Positions 1 to 14,645 of a DNA stretch of 64,000 bases are shown here, piece after piece. The stretch comes from Parasponia andersonii. Lineage: Eukaryota > Streptophyta > Magnoliopsida > Rosales > Cannabaceae. A model generated the notes under the pieces. The model worked only from the letters and a program-made list of their open reading frames with translations. It did no database searches and was not told the DNA's origin. The position numbers were made by a program, and so were the translations under genes. The stretch spans positions 458,803 to 522,802 of the forward strand of contig JXTB01000212.1 of assembly GCA_002914805.1 (NCBI GenBank), written 5' to 3'. Within the stretch, counting starts at the first letter, position 1; the number at the start of each line of letters is the position of its first letter.

Positions 1-1150
1 AAATTTTTTTTAAAAGAAAGCTAAGGATTTTAGTGGAAAGAAAAAAAACAGACGATTACCTGCTGTTCTACGTTTAGTATATATAATATATGGTATGTGA
101 ATATATATAGGAGCTTATAGAAATATGATTGGGTCAAATTTAAGTAAATATTTATTTGTCAAATATTATAGTAAATTATCTAGTATATATGTTTATATAC
201 TAAGTGTAAAATTTTACATATCAAGTATAAAAAATTATATACCTAGCCTATTTTAGTACAGTGACTGAAATTAGTAAATATATTTATCTTCTAAATGTAA
301 AAATATATATATATATATTTATACATTTAATTATAAAATTTAAAAAATAAAATCTATTTAATCGAATTAAAAATATTCATCCACCTAAATTTTTCATATA
401 TAATTATACGTGGGTCTCAAATATAGCATGTGAATATATAATTAATTAAAAATAAGCTTTATATAAGTATCATTACTCGAAGGAGAAGCACCAATACAAG
501 TAGGAAGGAGGGACATTATGGCATGACAAGGGTCGGCGAGTGCCCCACAAATTTTGTCCTTTTTTTTTTTAATCTTTTAATTAGATTTTGTAAATTTACA
601 CATATGCCTCCCCTGCAACTCAATTTTGCACTCCATGAATTAGTGATAGTTGTGTCATTTTAAAGCTTAATAGACTTCAATTTGGCCCAACTTCCTAAAA
701 GCAATGATCATTTTAGAACCTAATTGGTGAAATCTAATAACTATCAGCCCTCTTATTTAGTCAGTATTGTCTCACGTCATTTTCTTCCTCTGTTTTTTTC
801 TCTTAAATCGTTCTAATTGTTTTGGCTGGCCACTTGACCCTTGCAATCTTTACTAAACCCCAATTGTCTCTTGCTTTGAAAGGTACAAGATAAAACATTA
901 TTTTTTCTCATTGCTGCCCAATGACCCAATCTATGTGCATGATATATGTCCATATATATATATATATTAATAGTAATAGTATTAATAATAGAAACATAAA
1001 ATTTTGAAATTTTAAGAAAAATTCAACTAAGAAAAATTTAATTTTTAAGAATAAGTTAAAATGTATTATCTTATATTTTTGTGTTTTAATTTTGTACAAA
1101 TATTTTATGCTATGCCAATAACAATCTTGACTCCATCATTGAACACAAGT
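1..1150. other. AT-rich intergenic stretch, no gene seen
   Basis: I see no convincing coding region, RNA gene or transposon end. The stretch is AT-rich with short TA microsatellites near 300-320 and 950-967. The only open frame of note (about 908-1099, minus strand) is rich in Phe, Leu, Ile and Lys, as expected from chance in AT-rich DNA. Confidence 0.6.
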
Positions 1151-2230
1151 ATCATGTTGAGCACATAAGCATTGCTCACTATCGGTAACACTATTTTTTT
1201 TTTCAAGTACTTCACATCATTGATCATTTATTCTATTAGTTAGAAAAATGGTCGAGCTAGCCAGGATGAAGTAATACGTACTTTCGCCTACAAGGTTCTA
1301 GTCCCTCGAACCAATAAGTTTACAAGATCTAAAAAGAAAGTTGCTAAAAAGATCAATTATTGTGACTAACATATTTATTGTTTCACACATATATATGAGT
1401 ATGAGTTAAAAAGTGTCATGTTGAGCACATAAGCATTGCTCAATATCAGTAACACTATTTTTTTTTTCAAGTACTTCACATCATTCATCATTTACTATAT
1501 TAGTTAGAAAAATGATCGAGCTAGCCAGAATGAAGTAATACGTATTTTTGCCCATAAGGTTCTAGTTCCCTGAACCAATAAATTTACAACGTCTAAAAAA
1601 AAAGTTGCTAAAAAAACCAATTATTGTGACTAACATATTTATTATTTCGCATATATATGAGTATGATAATATCATCCTAACCGTCATATCGTTCAATGAC
1701 TAACTTTTGTAGTGATTATTGGAGTTAAATAATGCTAAATACTAACTATTATTTGTGAATTTTACATGGGGTCACAAAATGCAAATGTACATCATGATAT
1801 ATGCTAAAGACCATAAATTCCAAAAATTATTGCTCAATATCGGTAACACTATTTTTTTTTTTTTCAAGTACTTCACATCATTGATCATTTACTGTATTAA
1901 TTAGAAAAATATTCGAACTCACCAAGACGAAGTAATACGTACTTTCACCCATAAGGTTCTAGTATCCCGAACCAATAAGTTTACAACGTCTAAAAAGAAA
2001 GTTGCTAAAAGAACCAATTATTGTGACTAACATATTTATTGTTTCACATATATATGAGTATGATAATATCATCCTAACTATCATAACCTTCAATGACCAA
2101 CTTTTGTAGTGATTATTGGAGTTAAAAAGTGCTAAATGCTAACTATTATTTGTGCATTTTCATGGGGTCACACACCCACATGTACATCATGATATATGCT
2201 GAAGACCATAAATTCCCAAAATTAGCTTGT
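1151..2230. repeat. Three-copy imperfect direct repeat
   Basis: Three similar blocks lie in a row. Copy 1 starts near 1151. Copy 2 starts about 264 bases later, near 1415. Copy 3 starts about 394 bases after copy 2, near 1829. Each block holds a run of T, then CAAGTACTTCACATCATT, then a stretch with GAACCAATAAGTTTACAA. Copies 2 and 3 share a longer 3' part with CTTTTGTAGTGATTATTGGA. Related but weaker sequence lies in the SRLK spacers near 15180 and 40130, so this is probably a dispersed repeat family amplified here. No coding potential is visible. Confidence 0.7.
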
Positions 2231-2323
2231 GTTGTATGCAACTATCACTACCTAACTAAACTGCATTATCAAGTGTTAAATATAAACCGGAAAAAAAATT
2301 GTAAAAATATAAACATTAAAAAT

Positions 2324-2395
2324 CGCCGTTGCCGGGGATCGAACCCGGGTCACCCGCGTGACAGGCGGGAATACTCACCACTATACTACAACGAC
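2324..2395 (-). tRNA. tRNA-Asp (GTC anticodon)
   Basis: The minus strand folds into a complete 72-nt cloverleaf. The acceptor strand GTCGTTG pairs with CAACGGC, followed by discriminator G. The D-arm reads GTAGTATAGTGGTGAGTA. The anticodon stem CCGCC/GGCGG holds the loop CTGTCAC with anticodon GTC, whose complement is plus 2360-2362. The T-arm contains GGTTCGATCC. CCA is not encoded, as expected in eukaryotes. It delivers aspartate to GAC and GAU codons. A truncated relative lies at 9006-9052. Confidence 0.95.
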
Positions 2396-3569
2396 CTATT
2401 TTGAAAGAGGAACTGTTAACTAATTACTAATATAACTTTTTTTTCCTTTGGTCAGAAAATAATTAATATGAGCAATGGCAAATATATACTTTTAAACTCA
2501 TATAACCTACTTTGTTTTTTGCTTTTCTTTTCGCTGAATATAACCCACTTGTTTATGTTAATTTTTTTTTAAGCTTTTAGTTTTCCACCGTAGTAGTATA
2601 CAATTTATTAAGCTTGTTTTATTCCTATTAATAATAGGCACATGTTATTGGAATATAACCCGGAATGATGTAACACGTTACCAATACATTGTAGTTACAC
2701 TCTTGAATACATCAACTCAAGAAACTGAACTTGCAGATTTTGCTTCGGCTCCTTCTAGTTAAGGATCTTTCGGATAAGTTCAGTTAAGTTGACTAGCAAT
2801 AAGAGAGTTAGTGTGCGCTAGTATTAATACATAAATAGAGCTAAGCTGTCTTCCTCTTCTTCGGGTATACATTAATTGCTCCTCTTTATCTTGTATAGAT
2901 GGTAGTCCGGGCCCTCTCATTTTGTCGTTGACCAACTAAACCTTTTTGACTCAGCATGTTGCATCTTTCGTCTAACTTATGTTACTTTTTGGTTCTCGAT
3001 CAAATATGCTAAAGAAAATGTTTTCGACTCTAATGTATAACACACATCCTCTATTTTTTTTGAACTATAAAATGCAGTAAACTATATAGATATATACATA
3101 TATACATATATATATTTTTTTTCAAATATTAAACTTTGCTAATGAGAAGCACGTGTCTCACACTTAACCATCGCTAGCTAGTAAGTATTACTAGTGTGCT
3201 GGTGTATGTAAGTACAGCTGACGAGCTTGAAATAAATTTATCTCCGCCACATAAATACTAAATTATCTATTACTGCTACAACCTCAACAGCGATATATTA
3301 ATATTGAATATGACAATAAAATGAGAAGACGAAACTGTAGTTCATGGTAGCAAAATAAACAGTGAACAGATTTCAAATTTCAGGAGACTGAGACTCTGAT
3401 TTGGAGACCAAAAGTAAAATTAACCCTATTTAGAATTGAAAAGAAAATTGATTCTTTATTTAGTTCTTGAAGAATAAATAACTCAGGTTGTGGGTACGTA
3501 AGATTTAAATTTGAAAATGTTAAAGAGTGTGAGCATAACATGAACCAATCCACGTCTGTACATTAAGCA
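2396..3569. other. Intergenic DNA, partly homologous to the region 3' of SRLK-2
   Basis: No gene is visible. From about 3330 to 3569 the sequence resembles the region just downstream of SRLK-2 (about 10750-10983), with shared words such as TTTGGAGACCAAA, TTAACCCTATTTA and CATGAACC. This extends the duplication shown by the antisense gene tail at 3570-4060. Confidence 0.55.
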
Positions 3570-4060
3570 TTATGGAGCTTGAAGCAAAATTATGCTCATT
3601 TGTCTAATACGATTTACGCGTAGTAGATGAATAGTCGATGAATAGTCTCGTTTTGCTAAGTCCATCTCCATGAAACAGCCACGTTGTTTGGGCTGAGGCA
3701 TCTCACTCTTTCACCATGCAACATCAAAAAACGACTGATATGAGGACATGTTGGTCTTTCCGCAGGGATTTGTTGCACACGTGGGAGAAAAATATGGGTG
3801 AAACGTCACACTACTTCACTTTAGATTGTCATATGAAGAGATTAACTAAACTCTTATTTAGCAATTCAAATGGCGTGCCTTCTTTCAGAAAATGTCCATG
3901 CCTGGAAATATCAAAATCCAATAGGAATTATTACTAGTTCATTGGATTAAATGGACTAATACTAGCTAGCTAAAATGACAACCGCTGACGCTCTTTAGTA
4001 CTTACATATCCGATAAGATTAAGGCCTTGTTTTTCTCGGGAAAAGCCTCCATTTGTTGAT
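3570..4060 (-). pseudogene. SRLK 3'-end remnant (exons 6 and 7 only)
   Basis: This is the minus-strand tail of a lost G-type lectin receptor-like kinase. It aligns base by base with the last two exons of SRLK-2. The exon-7 counterpart runs from about 3901 down to 3570, where the stop codon position matches. The exon-7 acceptor AG is kept at 3902-3903. The 3' end of exon 6 with its donor lies at about 4006-4060. Exon 7 is broken by frameshifts and a small tandem duplication of GATGAATAGTC near 3626. Nothing resembling exons 1-5 follows, so it cannot make a receptor. Confidence 0.8.
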
Positions 4061-4922
4061 GTAGGAGCCATCGTTTAACAAAGTAATGGTCGTAATCATA
4101 TTCTGGTGTCGTTTGACATCCCCAATACGGTGCCGTTTCATCTTAAAGTTTTTATGCATGGTCTTTATTGTTTCCATAATAAGTCGTTAGAGCCTCTTTT
4201 GTCGGCTAGCTGAACAGATTGGGGATATTCGGGAGAAGATTCTGTCTTGAGAGGGTAACTTGGAAAATGAATTTTGTGAACTCTGTTTGTTGAATTGTAA
4301 TTGATTGGAGGTAGAGCCTCCTTCTTCTTCTTAGAGAAGTTTTGATTATAGATCCTCTTCATCATTTGTCTTTCTACTTTACATTCTATTACCGATACAT
4401 TGGCTTAACCTGATTGGTTACTATACCGGAAAATGTTTGTCATAAATGAGTAATACAGTAAATTATGACAATTTTGATGAGACAAGTCTTCTGTTTTATT
4501 TTAAAATTTTTAAGTTTCGATGAGGGGAGTCTCTCGAAAGGACGTAGGAAAAAAAAAAAAAAAAAAAGAAGAAAAAGACGAAAGAGCCAGCAATCATTTT
4601 TTTATATTATGTTTAAATATGTTATAATATTATTATTTTGCCTCCAGATCAGAGCAAGTCCCTAAATTTATATATAATCACCTCAAGTGTTTCTGCTTTT
4701 GCTCTTATTTACTAGTCTTTATTCTAACCTGTTGTTTCCATCAAATGGAGAAAAGAAAAATATGTATAACGTATATAGATAGTCTACTGTATAGATTTGT
4801 TGACTTTAGACAACTTGAACAGTCCATAAATGTCAAAACAAGATTTGGTGGGCTTTGAATTTGCTCCCGATAACATATACAAAACAAAACTATACAAGAA
4901 TAGAAGTCTTGAATTGACTTAC
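4061..4922. other. Upstream region of SRLK-1
   Basis: No gene is supported. A run of about 18 A near 4550 followed by GAAGAAAAAGACG could be an old retroposed tail, but I see no source. TTGACT, which fits the WRKY-binding W-box core, occurs near 4800 and again near 4915. Both lie within 250 bases of the SRLK-1 start codon, where promoter sites are expected. Confidence 0.4.
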
Positions 4923-4939
4923 GTGACACCTCGTGAGAA
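4923..4939 (+). promoter_or_regulatory. Conserved upstream motif of SRLK-1 (putative cis element)
   Basis: GTGACACCTCGTGAGAA lies 108 bases before the SRLK-1 ATG. SRLK-2 has the same motif with one change at 14810-14826, and pseudogene 3 has it with three changes from this copy at 22980-22996. In each case it reads in the direction of the gene. The surrounding upstream DNA has diverged more, so the motif stands out. An ACGTGAC core overlaps it here, which resembles an ABRE or bZIP site. Function is inferred from conservation only. Confidence 0.5.
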
Positions 4940-5046
4940 AACCGGTACGAATACACGCCTAACAATAACCACCACACAAGCTTCCAATTCCAACTTTCAC
5001 TCTATTATCTGGAAAAACAGAGAAAGAAAGAGAACACACAAAAACA

Positions 5047-8000
5047 ATGGCCCATCTTACTTTCATGCTTATGATTTTGTTTTTGGTCATTTGTACAGTT
5101 TCGTACGCAGTTGAACTTGGTACCATAACACCATCCCAATCCATAGGTGATGGCACAACTATGGTTTCTGGACAAGGAAGGTTTGAGCTTGGCTTCTTTA
5201 GTCCAGGGAGTTCGAAGAATCGTTATTTGGGAATTTGGTATAAGAACATCCCAGTTCCAACTGTCGTTTGGGTCACAAACCGGTGTAACCCGATTAATGG
5301 TTCGTCTGGCTTGCTGACCTTGAACAACACAGGCAATCTCGTGCTTTTGGACCAAAACAAGAGCGTTGTTTGGTCCACGAGGTTGTTGAAACAAGCCAAG
5401 AGACCAAAGTTAGAGCTTCTAGATTCTGGTAATCTTGTTGTAAGAGAGGAGGACGACACAAACTCGGAGAACTATTTGTGGCAAAGCTTTGACTATCCTT
5501 CGAATACGTTGTTACCAGGGATGAAACTCGGATGGGACCTGAGGACTGGTCTGAAACGGTTTGTGTCGTCGTGGAAGAACTGGGATGACCCTTGTTCTGG
5601 AGATTTCACTTGGGGGATTGAGATTGATAAGAAACCTCATGAGTTCCCAGAATCAGTTATGCGAAAGGGGAGTGTGGAGTTTTTTCGATCCGGGCCATGG
5701 AATGGCCTAACTTACAGTGGTGCTGCTTCTTTAAGGCCTAATCCTCTTTTCAATTACTCTGTCACAAGTAACGATGATGAAGTTTTTTACACTTACAACC
5801 TACTGAATAAGTCAGTGAACTCGAGAATAGTCATGAATGGAACCACTAGCACCTGGGACCGATCGATATGGATTGAAAGTGATCAAAGTTGGAAATCTTA
5901 TTTTTCAATTCCTGCTGATCGTTGTGACAGCTACGGCCTCTGTGGAGCTTATGGAAATTGCATCATATCTAGCAGTCCAATCTGCCAATGCCTAAAGGGC
6001 TTCAAGCCCAAGTCTCAATTACAATGGAGTTCAATGGATTGGTCTCAAGGATGTCAGAGAAATAATCCTTTAAACTGCCCAAAAGACGGGTTTATTAAAT
6101 TTTCGGGGTTAAAACTGCCAGATACTACAAATTCATGGGTGAACAAAGATATGAACTTAAAGGAATGCAGGGGCAAATGCATGAGCAACTGTTCTTGTAT
6201 GGCTTATTCAAACACAGATGTCAGAGGACAAGGCAGTGGCTGTGCTATCTGGTTTGATCATCTAATGGATATTAGACAAATTCCAGGAGGTGGTGGACAA
6301 GATCTATATATTCGTATGCCGGATTCGGAGCTAGGTATGTGCCTAATTTAGTCAGCAGCTATGTTTTGTTATATATATAATTGAGATATGCCATGAGTTC
6401 CGTTTTCTTTTTAATTTTATTTTGCCTTGAGCTGGCTAAGTTACTTTGATAACATTTTTTAACCATTTAAAAAAAAAGGAAAACATGGAGGTAAGGTGAA
6501 AAAAGCAGTAATGATTGTTGCAGCTGTCATTGGAAGCGTTTCTGTGATGCTCTTACTCGGCTATTGCATTTACAGGAGGAGATGCTTGGAAGGTATTGGT
6601 TCCTCTTACTCTGTTTTATAATATAAGATGTAGCCTATTAGATTCTGAAATATGCTAAATCGTATTTACATGGGGTTGAAATTCTTTTCTAGACTTACAA
6701 CTCAGTATAACCCAATTTAGCTTTTACGTATAAACATGAACTTAGTATTAAATAGCCTCCTAATATGTACACATCCCTGTACTAGTCAGCCCCTGCACCA
6801 CAACTGTACTAGCTATCACAACATGGGGTCCAAAATAGCCTCCTATTGGCTTCTAATTGGATAGGTCCTAATACTAAGTTATTTATTATTTTACAGAAGC
6901 TTGGATAATAGTTTCAATAGGAAGCCTGATCTCTCTAAAACTCTTCTACTGAATTCCTCAAGGTTATTTATCTTCTGTCATATGGTTTCTTTACAGATAG
7001 AACTGAAACAATAACTCAAAATGGAGGCCAAGAGGAGGAAGACCTGGAGCTTCCATTGTTCAGTTTTTCTACAATTAATACTGCAACTGGCTACTTTTCA
7101 GTGAATAATAAGCTTGGAGAAGGTGGTTTTGGACCTGTATATAGAGTAAGCTTTTATCTCCACGGTTAAGAATGCTATGTAAAAATGAAACTGCTTGTGA
7201 ACCCTTTTGTTACCCTGTCCAAAGGTGGTTTTGGACCTGTATATAGAGTAAGCTTTTATCTCCACGGTTAAGAATGCTATGTAAAATTGAAACTGTTTGT
7301 GAACCCTTTTGTTACCATGACATTTCAGGGTAAATTAGAAGACGGACAAGAAATTGCTGTAAAGAGGCTATCAATGAGTTCTGGACAAGGCATAAATGAG
7401 TTCAAAAATGAAGTAAAGCTAATTGCTAAGCTTCAACATCGAAATCTTGTAAAACTTCTTGGTTGCTGTATTCAAGGAGAAGAAAACTTGTTGGTTTATG
7501 AATATATGCCCAACAGAAGCCTTGACTCATTCATTTACGGTCAGCAATTCTGTGAAACTTTTTGATCCTCCTATATCAATTTACTAAATGAAACTTTTTA
7601 CACTACTGCCACTTTGATTCACTAGAAAGGTACATTTACCAGATCAAAAACAAGGAAAAATACTGGATTGGTTACAGCGCTTTCAAATTATTAGTGGAAT
7701 TGCTCGGGGGCTTGTGTATCTCCACCAAGATTCTAGATTGAGAATAATACATAGAGATCTAAAAGCAAGCAATGTTTTACTTGACAACGAGATGAATCCC
7801 AAGATTTCAGACTTCGGCTTGGCTAGGATATTCGGAAGAGACCAGATAGAAGAGAGGACAAGCAGAGTAATAGGAACCTAGTGAGTAGTTTTATTTGCTT
7901 AAACTTATTATATGCAAATGAATATGGTAACATTGTTCTAACAAAATAGTGACCTTAATTTTAGTGGCTACATGGCGCCAGAATATATTTCCGACGGGCT

Positions 8001-8512
8001 ATTCTCAATAAAATCCGATGTCTTTAGCTTTGGTATATTGGTATTAGAGATTGTAAGTGGAAAGAAAAACAGAGGCTTTCCCCAAGAAAACCATGGTCTT
8101 ACCCTCACCAAACATGTGAGTATCAAAAAGGTTCTAGTAGTACTATTGCATTTAATCCAATAAGCTATACTTGTGACTCATTTTGGACATTTGACATTTC
8201 CAGGCATGGACATTGGTGAAAGAAGGGAGATCTTTGGAATTTCTTGATAAGTGCTTAATATCTTCATACGACAATCTAGATGAAATGTCACGTTGCATCC
8301 ATATCGGTCTCCTATGCGTGCAACAAAGTCCTATGGATAGACCAAGTATGCCATCTGTTGTTTTGATGTTGGGTAGCCAGAGTGAGCTGCCTGAGCCCAA
8401 ACCACCAGGCTATTTCATGGACATGGATACAACAAAAGGAGACTATTCATCCACTAAACCCGACTCGTCTTTGACAAACAATATGAGCATATCACTGATC
8501 GAACCTCGATAA
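5047..8512 (+). CDS. SRLK-1: G-type lectin S-receptor-like Ser/Thr kinase (At4g27290 type), intact
   Basis: A plasma-membrane receptor kinase of 819 residues in seven exons: 5047-6334, 6479-6592, 6997-7145, 7329-7539, 7643-7880, 7965-8115 and 8204-8512. All junctions are GT-AG, and the phases and total length (2460 nt) agree. A signal peptide (about 1-22) precedes a bulb-type lectin domain (about 25-145), an S-locus glycoprotein region, an EGF-like Cys cluster (about 285-325) and a PAN/apple domain (about 340-420). The membrane span is at about 439-461. The kinase has the Gly loop LGEGGFG (507-513), Lys529, HRD (624-626), DFG (644-646) and APE (671-673), so it should be an active RD kinase. 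The C-terminus ends in the family tail ISLIEPR. Its ligand is unknown. The ATG is the first in frame and opens the signal peptide. It is convergent with SRLK-2. A 102-bp tandem duplication repeats its exon-3 donor. Confidence 0.93.
6739..6880. repeat. Short foldback in SRLK-1 intron 2
   Basis: AACTTAGTATTA at 6739-6750 is perfectly inverted as TAATACTAAGTT at 6869-6880, enclosing about 118 bases. It could be a very small MITE or a chance hairpin. The SRLK-2 intron keeps only a trace of this sequence (GGTACTAAGTT near 12892). It lies inside the intron and should not change the protein. Confidence 0.4.
7121..7324 (+). repeat. 102-bp tandem duplication over the exon-3 donor of SRLK-1
   Basis: The block starting AGGTGGTTTTGGACC at 7121 is repeated from 7223 with few differences. 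It carries the last 25 bases of exon 3, the donor AGA|GTAAGC and the first part of intron 3. Two donors therefore stand 102 bases apart. Use of the second keeps the frame but reads into TAA a few codons after the Gly loop. The first donor must be used to make the full kinase. Confidence 0.85.
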
Positions 8513-9005
8513 AGCTTAATGTACCATCATAACAAACTTGATGCATCAAAACCTAACATTAACAGAAAAATCTTATATTGTTCGTCTTTCCTTATCTAAT
8601 TTCCAATAAATTTCAGATATGTTTTCGTCCAGAATAAATTTCACTTTGTCTTCATTGACTCCAATATGTTACTTCTCTATTACTAGCACAAGATATCCAA
8701 ATAGACTAATTGAAAATTTTATGGAAACTTCAAAGAGAAGCGAAAAAAAAAAAAGATTTCCAAAAAGAATAATTGAATATTTTATGGATGCTTTAAATCA
8801 GATAAAAAAAAATGTATCACAAGATTTCGAAATATAAATTGAAATTTCATGGACACTTCAAAAAGAGGGAAAATATATTTGTAAGTCTTTAGAAAATGCA
8901 AAATGCAAAACAATATCAACAAAAGTAAAAAAGAAAAGTATCAATCGGTAGGCCTTTGGAAAATGCAAAACAATATTAATAGATTTGAAGAAAAATTTTT
9001 AATAT
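8513..9005. repeat. Region 3' of SRLK-1 with decayed short repeats
   Basis: Three degenerate copies of a roughly 63-67-base unit start near 8706, 8769 and 8836. Each contains AATTGAA followed by TTT(T)ATGGA. Two copies of GAAAATGCAAAACAATAT follow near 8893 and 8959. Short open frames over this stretch simply mirror the repeats and are Lys-rich. I do not regard them as genes. The SRLK-1 polyadenylation site must lie in the first part. Confidence 0.5.
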
Positions 9006-9052
9006 CGTCGCTGCCGGGGATCGAACCCCGGTCACCACTATACTACAACGAC
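9006..9052 (-). pseudogene. Truncated tRNA-Asp lacking the anticodon arm
   Basis: The 47-nt sequence matches tRNA-Asp at both ends but lacks 25 nt that include the whole anticodon arm. The D-arm GTAGTATAGTGGTGA runs straight into the T-arm. In the intact gene at 2324-2395 the missing piece is bounded by direct TCACC repeats, which fits a slippage deletion. The acceptor stem still pairs completely (GTCGTTG with CAGCGAC, including a G-U pair), and the B-box sequence GGTTCGATCC is intact. It cannot decode but might still bind TFIIIC. Confidence 0.9.
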
Positions 9053-9769
9053 TTAACAAGAAGATTAGTATTTATTTATGTCACTTGTTTTCTCTTTAGT
9101 GGGAACAAGTATAGTAATGGTAGATGCATAATCAAGAGTAGATTATACGCGGTACTCTAGACCAATGGCCAGACGCGGGTGAAGAGGAAGAGGGGCTGAG
9201 AGAGGAGGCTTGAGATTACGAAGCAAATAAAGGACAATAACATTGAAAAAAGGCATAAAATCAAGAAAACATGACAACGGCCAGAAATACCGAAAACGAC
9301 AACTCCAAAGAAAATTGCAACGATGTCACAGCAAAATAAGAGACGGAAGAAACATCAACACAGAAAGGAACCCTTCTCTAAAAAGCAACATTAACTGGAT
9401 CACGATTGCGAAGCTGGACTGAGAAAAAAGTCACATGAAAACGACAATAAATTAAGAAACGGCATACGTGAAAAACGACAATGAAATAAAAGTAACCAAA
9501 AAACGACAACGACCTTAAGCATCAAATAATAAAACGATCACACATAAATGGCATTGTTATACAGTAATGTATTAAAATGACCACAGCAATAATGAAAATA
9601 AATCGTGGGACAAAAGCAACAACGGCCTCAACAACTAAGTAAACGTTAACAAACGACTATAACTTCAGATCAACGACAATAGTTGCGGAATGTCACTTAT
9701 ATACAAAAGACAAAATAATTAAAGACATTAGAAATAAACAAAAATGAAACCAAATATATGGTAAAATTT
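9053..9769. other. Purine- and A-rich intergenic DNA with recurring ACGACAA words
   Basis: No gene is seen. Between about 9230 and 9700 the plus strand is poor in T, and AACGACAA-like words recur irregularly near 9296, 9428, 9474, 9498 and 9670. Periodicity is not strict. It may be a very old satellite or a low-complexity expansion. Confidence 0.35.
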
Positions 9770-10297
9770 GAATTGAGAAAATGAAGAAGGTGATAAATAT
9801 AAAATGAAAACGATACTAGCAATGATATATATATATATATAGGTTGTCAATCCAATAGGTATTTTTTTTTATACTTATGGATAGGTATTTTTTTTTTTGC
9901 CGTTGGATCATCATTAGATAGTGATCCAATAGCTATAATGAAGTGCATTAAAAGACGTGCATCATTAATGTTCTTTCTCTCTCTTACTTTTTATAATAAA
10001 AAAATGTGCATGCTAAATTTTCATTGGCCAAATTGATACCTATGCATAGGTAAAAAAAAAAATACTAACTGGATTGGTACCCATATATATATATATATAT
10101 ATATATATAAATGACATTAGATAACAACATTTAATAATGAATACAATATATTTCCAAAAAATTGTACAATTTGAATTGAGAAAATGAAGAAGGTGATAAA
10201 TATAAAATGAAAACGCACTAGCAATGATATATATATATAAACGACATTAGATAACAACATTTAATAATGAATACAATATTTTTCCAAAAAATAAATA
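9768..10297. repeat. Tandem duplication, one copy carrying a MITE
   Basis: Copy 1 (9768-10166) and copy 2 (10167-10297) both start with AATTTGAATTGAGAAAATGA and end with AATGAATACAAT. Copy 2 lacks the 241-base insertion present in copy 1 and has a short TA tract at the matching place. It therefore shows the state before the MITE arrived. Confidence 0.8.
9842..10082. mobile_element. MITE with inverted terminal repeats, inserted in a TA tract
   Basis: The element is about 241 bases. Its left end begins GGTTGTCAATCCAATAGGTA and its right end, read inward, begins GGGTACCAATCCAGTTAGTA. Both ends continue into a T-run, giving imperfect terminal repeats of about 30 bases. It sits inside a TA microsatellite, so the target duplication cannot be sized. 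There is no coding capacity. It is a non-autonomous DNA transposon. The superfamily is not clear. Confidence 0.75.
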
Positions 10298-10983
10298 GAG
10301 AAAATTAGGTCGAGCCATTTTTGGTGCTAGAACTTTATATTTTGGTGGTTATTTTTAACTTGTAGGCAGTAAGTTTGCTACCAGTCTTTATTATTTTTGT
10401 TTCACTTGTTTTCACTTGAGTTTTAATCAAGGTTATTTTTATGATAAAACTACCAATTTTCTAAAAAGTTTACATTAATTGCTATACTTTCCCGTTAATA
10501 AATGAAACTGTCTCTAATAAATAAGGAAAAATAAAAACAAGGAGCCAGATAACCAGATAACCGCATCAACATAAAAAGACAAAACACAATTATTAAGAGA
10601 GTCAAATTCGTTTTAATTTGGCCTCCGAAACATGGGTCAATCTTAATGCGGCTCTTGCACTTAAATATCGTGGCCTCGAAGTATGTTTTTATCTCGTTTT
10701 GACTCTGAATGAAAAAAAAACGTACTTCAGGGAAAATCTTAGACAAAATTATAGTTCATGTGGTAGCAAAATACCAGTTAAGACAATTCAATGTTTAGGG
10801 GCCAAATTTGGAATGATGCTCTAATTTGGAGACCAAACGTTAAGTTAACCCTATTTAAAATAAAATTGATTGATACTTAGCCCTCGGACAATAACCCAAC
10901 TTATGGGTAAAATTTAAATGTTTAATCGTTGAATTGGCGCGCAACATGAACCGTCCATATTGATACATTAAGTCTTATATATA
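10298..10983. other. Intergenic DNA 3' of SRLK-2
   Basis: No gene or transposon end is recognised. From about 10750 onward the sequence matches the region beside the SRLK tail remnant (about 3330-3569), showing a duplicated 3' flank. The SRLK-2 3' UTR must start at the right edge. Confidence 0.5.

Positions 10984-14645
<3,662 letters not shown>

Noticed and set aside
2129..2404. Plus-strand open frame of 91 codons
   Set aside because: Its C-terminal half is the antisense of the tRNA-Asp gene, and the rest is repeat sequence.
4465..4665. Open frame with a run of lysines
   Set aside because: It arises from the poly-A run near 4550. There is no domain or conservation.
7223..7324. The second exon-3 donor as the normal splice site of SRLK-1
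   Set aside because: Its use adds an in-frame TAA before the rest of the kinase. SRLK-2 uses the equivalent of the first donor.
8903..9160. Plus-strand open frame of 85 codons
   Set aside because: It runs through the truncated tRNA-Asp and short repeats, with no sign of a protein family.
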